64,000 nucleotides of DNA from Loxodes magnus (lineage: Eukaryota; Ciliophora; Karyorelictea; Loxodida; Loxodidae), in NCBI GenBank assembly GCA_946699065.1, contig CAMPDV010002855.1, positions 1-64,000 on the forward strand, written 5' to 3'. The position numbers and the translations under genes are program-made. Below the pieces are notes generated by a model. It was not told where the DNA came from and did no database searches. It saw nothing but the letters and a program-made list of their open reading frames with translations. Shown in pieces: positions 58,321 to 64,000 of the stretch (its first letter is position 1; every line of letters begins with the position of its first letter).

Positions 58321-58709
58321 ATTGACAAGAAAAAATTCCAAATATAAAAGATTTTTAAGAAAAAAATAGGAATTAAAAAAAATTTTATATTAAAATAAAA
58401 TTTGGAAATTTTTTGTTGAAATGGTATTTTGTAAAAATAAAAAACATTTTATTGTTTTTAGGAAAATTTTTTGATTTGAAAAATTTTTAACAAAATTGTT
58501 ATGCCCTTGATTTAAAAATATATTTTTGATAAGATAAATTATTTTGAAATTATAAAATAATTTATTGTTTATGCTTTGGAAGAAATACAATTTTTTAATT
58601 TTGAACTTCTTTTCTAGTAAATAAAAAAATTCGCTTTTAAAATTTTTAATGTTATAAGAATTTACTTAAAAGAAAAAGATCTTAAGAAAAAAGGAGATAT
58701 AATAAATTA

Positions 58710-58800
58710 AACCATGAAATCGTGAAAAAATTATCCTTTTTTCGCTCTGAGTTATACGCTACAAAATATTTTCGGGATGAATAAATCCTTTTCTTAAAGG
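58710..58800. repeat. Dispersed repeat R, partial copy 3 (unit II)
   Basis: Counterpart of 28770-28860. Confidence 0.4.
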
Positions 58801-60281
58801 GATAAAATTTTAAAAATAACTAATCAAAAAGAACTATAAAATCTCTTTATAAAAATATGATCAATCAAATAGAAAAAATGAGGATCAATACATCTGTAAT
58901 AATAAATTTTAGGCCAATTTACAAAGAATCTAAAAAAAGTAATTAAACAAAGATCTAAATAATATATCTAAACTAACTAAAAAAATATAGAAACAAAAAT
59001 TTATCAATCAAGTTTAAAAATATTCTGCTTTATTATAATAATAAGAAAAACATTAAAAATCGAAAAGATGATTAAAAAAGTATTGAAAAGAGCTTACTAC
59101 GACTAACTATCTTTTTTTAGATTGCGAAAAGATGTTAATTTTGAAGAGAAAAAATTAGTTTTTAAGAAAATATTGCTATATTAAATATTTTTCTCTTCAA
59201 AAATTTTTTATTTCGTAATATTAAAAGGAATAGCTTTAAAGATAAGTTTTCTGATTTTAAGCAACTTGGATATATCTACTATGTATATAGAAAATTGATT
59301 TTATTCTTTAATCTTAAAATTTGAATTTCTAATGAAGCTATTTTATAAAAGTTGAAAGCTTTTTTAAAAAATGATTGATTATTTATCATATAAAAACATT
59401 TGCTGGTAAACTATATAAATAATTTGAATATATGCAAAATTATAAAAATTTTCACTTTCTTGTAAATTATCTTATATTTCCATCTAAAATAAGAATAAAA
59501 TTATATTCTAATATTAAATAATAAGAATTACCAAAATGAAAGTGTAAATAATTAAGAAATCAATATAGTTTTAATTATATCAAAAAAGGTTAAAAGAAAA
59601 GCTTTAATATTTTGTATTAATTAAAATAATATACAAAGTGTAATTTAATAACTATTATAATTATATCTATAATAAATATCAAATATTTCGTACAATATAA
59701 AAAGAAAATATATAGCATAATAAAAAGCAAAGTTTCTACTAAGCCGATAATGCTAATAGTACACAATTTCATAAATAACCTTAATAATGAGCTATTTTTG
59801 TTATATTCTAAATTATTAGACAACTAAATTATAATTTTTAATTTAAGTATTCCTTTAATAAATGTTTGATTTAATATATAATATAGTATTTTTTAATTTA
59901 AGATACTAAATATTCATAAACATAAAAACTTTTAAAGTGGTTTAATAAATATGATTTTTAAAAGATTAAGCACTTATTCAAATTTAAAATATCTTATCAA
60001 GAAATTAAATTAAAATGTTTTCATATTCATTTTCTAATTAAATGGTCATTATTTATTGTTCATTTATCTATTTGATTGATGTTTTAAAGATTGTAATTAT
60101 ATTTATTCATAAAGCATGATATCAACTGAAAATTGCTAGATATTTAAAGATAAAAATTTAATTTTTAAAACAATTCTTTTATAAGATAAACAGTGATAAT
60201 ATGATATTATAACTTAAAAAGAAAATTTTTTTCTTGCAAATTGATTTATAAAACAAAACTTAATTTTATATGAGATTAATT
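58801..60281. other. AT-rich spacer (unit II), no gene seen
   Basis: Counterpart of 28861-30339. A few substitutions and 1-bp indels, no coherent frame. Confidence 0.4.
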
Positions 60282-63080
60282 GAAAATGTGCAAGAATTTG
60301 AGGAAATATAAAATAAATAGGTTATAAGATGCACTAGATCGTCAAAAATATTTAGAATCTTTCGTGCAAACTTATCTCCATCTATTTTAAATGAAGAATT
60401 TAGATTTTTGTAAAACAACTCTAAGGCTTTTATTAGTCCAAGTGGTAGTTTAACTCTCTTAAACTGATCTAATAAAAGTTTTCTTTCTATTGAGTCAAAC
60501 ATTTTTTAAACATATATCAGTGTTGTTTTCAATTTAGTCTTACTTTTAGCACTTTTCCGATAGTTATCAATTTTTTGTTATATTATTCAAATTTATTAAG
60601 TTGTTTATCTAATTTTTCATAAATCCCATTTATGAAGGGTGAATCAAATTTCTCTAATAAAGCAGATTGTATATTAATTTTGTAAAACTTTATCATATAG
60701 TTCTATAATAATATTAATAAGAGAAATAGGTAGTCAGTTTTTCCAGTCATCTTTATTTCTTTTTTAAATATTGGAATTACCGTCAATGTATTTAATTCCT
60801 AAGGAATTTTTCCAAATCTTAACATATTATTCAGAAAAGAGTGAAGAATTATTAACAAATATTATCCACCATATTTCAGAAATTCACCTTTTATTCAAGC
60901 TGAAACAGCTGCTTTTCCATTCGTAATTTCTTTTATAATTTCTTGTATTTCTTGTATGGTAAAAAGATAAAATCCTTATAAATATGAGAGTTGATAAGCT
61001 TTAATTTCCTAAATACTATCTTATATTTTATCTATTTTTTAATTACTAAGATTTATTTATTATTTAGTTAAATTAGAATATTTGTTAAAAATAAATTCTT
61101 CATGAATCAATGAATTTATTTTTGATTTCTTAATTAAAATTAATTTAATTTATTTTTTAGGATTTTTAACTTTTTAGTATGTGAAAATATTTCTTTAGAA
61201 TCTCCATTTAGAAGTAAAAATTTCTTTTTGCTTTATTTTTTTAAACTTTCACAAATTAGACTTGAAGTCATTCAGAATGTCGTTTCACTTTTTCATGAAG
61301 ATTAGTTACTTATTTGTTTATTCTTCCAGATATAATCTATGCTTCTTATATACTGAGTTAGCCCTTTTAGGCCTACATACTTCTTAGTAAGTCTCAAGGA
61401 AATTTGTTATAACTTGAATCTGGAATAAAGGATCTTAATGTTTAATCAGCATTTTATTAGATGTTATTTTTGATAAATTCATATTAAACTTCAAGATTAT
61501 CTTAATCTATATAAAGAATTTTAAAGAACACCAGAACATTATAATATAACAATGGAGTTATGTAAGGAAGTGAGCATGGACTAATTTTAGCATTGTTGTA
61601 TTATGACATAGTAATTAGATATTTTGAAAATAAAAGTACCTAATTGAGATTCAAATGCCAGGGTTGGAGTATTAGCTTTGCATGCAGACGATGAGCAGAT
61701 GATCTGATTCTTCTTTACAAAACTCCAAAGTAGATGAAGGAGTTAATAAATGAAACAAGTAAGCATTTTACATAAACGCACTTAAAGATCAATGTTATCA
61801 AATCTGAATGCATCTAAATTTTAAAGAAACATTATAAATAATAAAATTTAAATTTATGATTAGATAATTAACCAATTATTTAAAAGGAACTAGTATCATA
61901 TTTAGATGTAATGCTACATTAGAAGAAGAATTTTAATTCTCATTGTAGAGAAATCGTGATCAAGTATTTAGCTGCAATGAAAAAAGCTGTTTTTTAACTT
62001 ATAAGATATAAGAATGTGATTTCTTGACATTTTAAAATTCTATGTAGGCTTTTTACACTACCTAAAGCAGAATATGGAGAGAAATAGTACCATGGTGTAT
62101 TCAGAAAGGAATAACTGGAGTTTTGAATAGAATTGAATCAAATATGAGAATGATTTCAAGAAAAGTATTTTAAGCAACAACTCCAACATCAACAAGTTAT
62201 GTTTCATAGATTTAAACTGGTTATCATTCAAACACATTATGGCAATAAAGTTTTTTAAATTCTATTATAAAATGAAATAAGAAAGTATTTATTTTCCAAC
62301 ATCGACAATAGACTCTCTTTTCATTACCATCTGATAAAAAAGGATTTCAATGCTATGATCAAGTTTAGCAATTATCAGACCTCTATAGTATCGCCTTGTA
62401 GAATTCTAAAATTAGTACAAATTAAAAAAAATTTACTAAATATATAAGAGACAAAATACAATAATATTTTTATAATACAGCTACTCAAAAGTTTAAGAGA
62501 ATGAAAAAAGTTAAAATATATACTGAACAATTTTGTATCTTAACCAATTTCTAGTAATTACTTACACTAAATTGAACAAATAATTTAGACAAGAAATTAT
62601 CAGTATATATAAACTTAGAACCCAATCTTTTAATTTTCGAAAAGATCTATAGGCTTGTCATTATCCTATTGATAATCCCTACTGTATGTGTGGAGAGTAT
62701 GATACATTCAAGCACATTTTTAAATGCATATACTATTCTAATATAAGAGATTGACTATCGTAAAAGATTGGGAATTATGACTTAAATGCTTTATAATATA
62801 TGATTATGGACTTATAAACTTCTTTCCAAAGTCTTATTTGGGATATTTAGATTTATAAATAAAATTATTTCATAAGAAACTTATATCAAGAAGATTAGAA
62901 TTATTAGAAATGGAAAAAGTAAAAAGGGAGAAATAAAAGATGAGACTATAACAAGAGTAATTAAAAATCGATGAAATCAAGATTATATTAAAAAGCATTA
63001 AAAACATTTACTAATGTCTATAATTGAAGGAAGCAATTCATGCAGTTATAGATGTCAAAAAACTCTTTTTATTTAAAATT
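60282..63080 (+). mobile_element. LINE L2, third copy, with the same internal inversion
   Basis: Same three-piece structure as 30340-33140: plus to about 60377, inverted to about 61527, plus to about 63070. The inversion is therefore older than the tandem array. Confidence 0.8.
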
Positions 63081-64000
63081 TAAAATAAACAGTTTCATAC
63101 AATAACTCTATTATTAAATTGATATTACTAAATAGCTTTAATTTATACCATTTATTTTTATAAATAAATATCAAAATTTAAGTTCTAAAAACTAATTAAA
63201 TTGCTAATGAAGCCATGAACTCTTTATTTAACTATAATTAATAAAACATAGATAATATAAAGGAAGAAATATTTTAAAGGAATTTAAGTTCTAAGTAAAC
63301 CAAAGGAAACTTTAGCTTTATTACTTTAATAATATAAAATTCTAAATGATAGCAAAATATAGTTTAAAATAATCCTTTATAATAGTAAGATATTAATATT
63401 AAAAATACTATATCAAAAATATAAAATAATTAAATAATTATATGCTTAGCTAGAATTAATTATCTTTTGTATCAATTTAAAACTAATAAAGAGGATGCTT
63501 TCATAATTTTGATATGAGTTTTAAATAATTGGTTAACAATAAGCATTTGATTACTATATTATAAAAATATAAAAAGTTCTCATTTAATAATTAATGTCTA
63601 CAATAATTAAAACAATAATTTAGTAAATTAAAAAGTAAATATAGTTAATCATATCTTTAGAGATAACTGTATAAACTAAAATTAATAAAGAATTATCAAT
63701 AATTATAAATTTAATGAATGTATAATTTTTAGTTCTAAGTAATATAAGTAATTATAATAATAATATTAACTAACTTTTATTATATTTTAAAGTTAAGTAT
63801 AAATTATTAATTTATATAAATTTAATTAAACTTATTATAATTATGTAAAATTAATTATTTTATAATTGTCAGTTAAAGAAATTTAAATATAAGCCATTAT
63901 TATTAATTTGCTAATAATAAGAAAAATTATACTTACATAAAATATTTAACTATAATTAAATTACTTTATTTCTTTTATTTAAAAACATATTTTAACTAAA
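60834..64000. repeat. Start of tandem unit III
   Basis: A third copy begins here and runs off the window. It repeats the L2 LINE and the AT-rich spacer of positions 1 to about 3180, with only a few differences. The array is therefore at least three copies long. Confidence 0.95.
63081..64000. other. AT-rich spacer at the window end (unit III)
   Basis: Counterpart of 2261-3180. No gene seen. Confidence 0.4.

Larger units (their letters stand above)
30893..60833. repeat. Tandem unit II (about 29.94 kb)
   Basis: This is a second head-to-tail copy of unit I. It has the same genes in the same order and orientation, no insertion Y, and scattered substitutions and 1-bp indels. Divergence is uneven: the exons of G1 and G3 are almost unchanged, whereas spacer stretches such as 9410-9470 against 39357-39417 show about five changes in 60 bases. 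Confidence 0.95.

Noticed and set aside
1..64000. Code in which TAA/TAG mean Glu (as in Blastocrithidia)
   Set aside because: TAA sits at the near-invariant Gln of the RT motif (GVMQGSS), and introns and element types do not suggest a trypanosomatid.
1..64000. Mitochondrial origin (TGA = Trp, high A+T)
   Set aside because: TAA and TAG are also sense codons, there are tiny GT..AG introns and nuclear LINEs, and there are no mitochondrial genes.
1..64000. Telomere repeats, tRNA or rRNA genes
   Set aside because: No G4T2/C4A2-type runs, no cloverleaf and no full rRNA sequence were found by eye.

Overview
The window looks like nuclear DNA of a ciliate that uses TAA, TAG and TGA all as sense codons. 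In the WD40 genes and in the LINE open frames, TAA/TAG fall where glutamine is expected and TGA falls where tryptophan is expected. For example, TAA encodes the Gln of the reverse-transcriptase motif GVMQGSS, and TGA encodes the Trp of the WD-repeat motif KIWN and of the endonuclease motif INETW. The best-supported genes seem to end at TGA, never at TAA/TAG. That combination (TAR=Gln, TGA=Trp or stop by context) matches the karyorelictid code (Loxodes, Tracheloraphis) best. Condylostoma is the main alternative. The very high A+T (roughly three quarters), very short introns (22 nt in the WD40 genes, 16-27 nt proposed elsewhere) and abundant LINEs fit a genome that does not remove such DNA. The organism assignment is inference. 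Because stop codons are so scarce in this code, open-frame length is not evidence of a gene here. I relied on protein motifs, TAR-rich but TGA-poor frames ending in TGA, splice-like signals and differences between repeat copies.

Layout: the whole window is a head-to-tail tandem array of one segment of about 29.9-30.9 kb: unit I = 1-30892, unit II = 30893-60833, start of unit III = 60834-64000. The unit ends are arbitrary, because the window edge cuts the array. Copies differ by scattered substitutions and indels. In order, each unit holds: a rearranged LINE (L2); a zinc-knuckle ORF (X) followed by a GC-rich, hairpin-rich island; a coiled-coil gene (G1); unknown minus-strand genes (G4, G2); a gene with an N-terminal coiled coil and C-terminal membrane segments (G3); a LINE tail (L3); a seven-blade WD40 gene (A); a zinc-knuckle element (Z) on the minus strand; a long LINE with endonuclease and reverse transcriptase (L1, minus); a second WD40 gene (B), which is a diverged duplicate of A; and an AT-rich spacer leading back to L2.

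Order of events that can be read from the sequence: a segment of about 3 kb carrying the WD40 gene was duplicated (A and B). Element Z then inserted beside A only, with a 14-bp target duplication. The 30-kb unit was then amplified in tandem. Finally element Y (861 bp with one 8-bp target duplication) inserted into gene G1 in unit I only. X, Y and Z each encode a small protein ending in or containing a CX2CX4HX4C knuckle, with no reverse transcriptase of their own. They look like a family of short, gag-only non-LTR elements that may be moved by the L1-type LINE. Unit II carries decay: WD40 gene B has two 1-bp frameshifts, and the LINE L1 has lost one catalytic aspartate.
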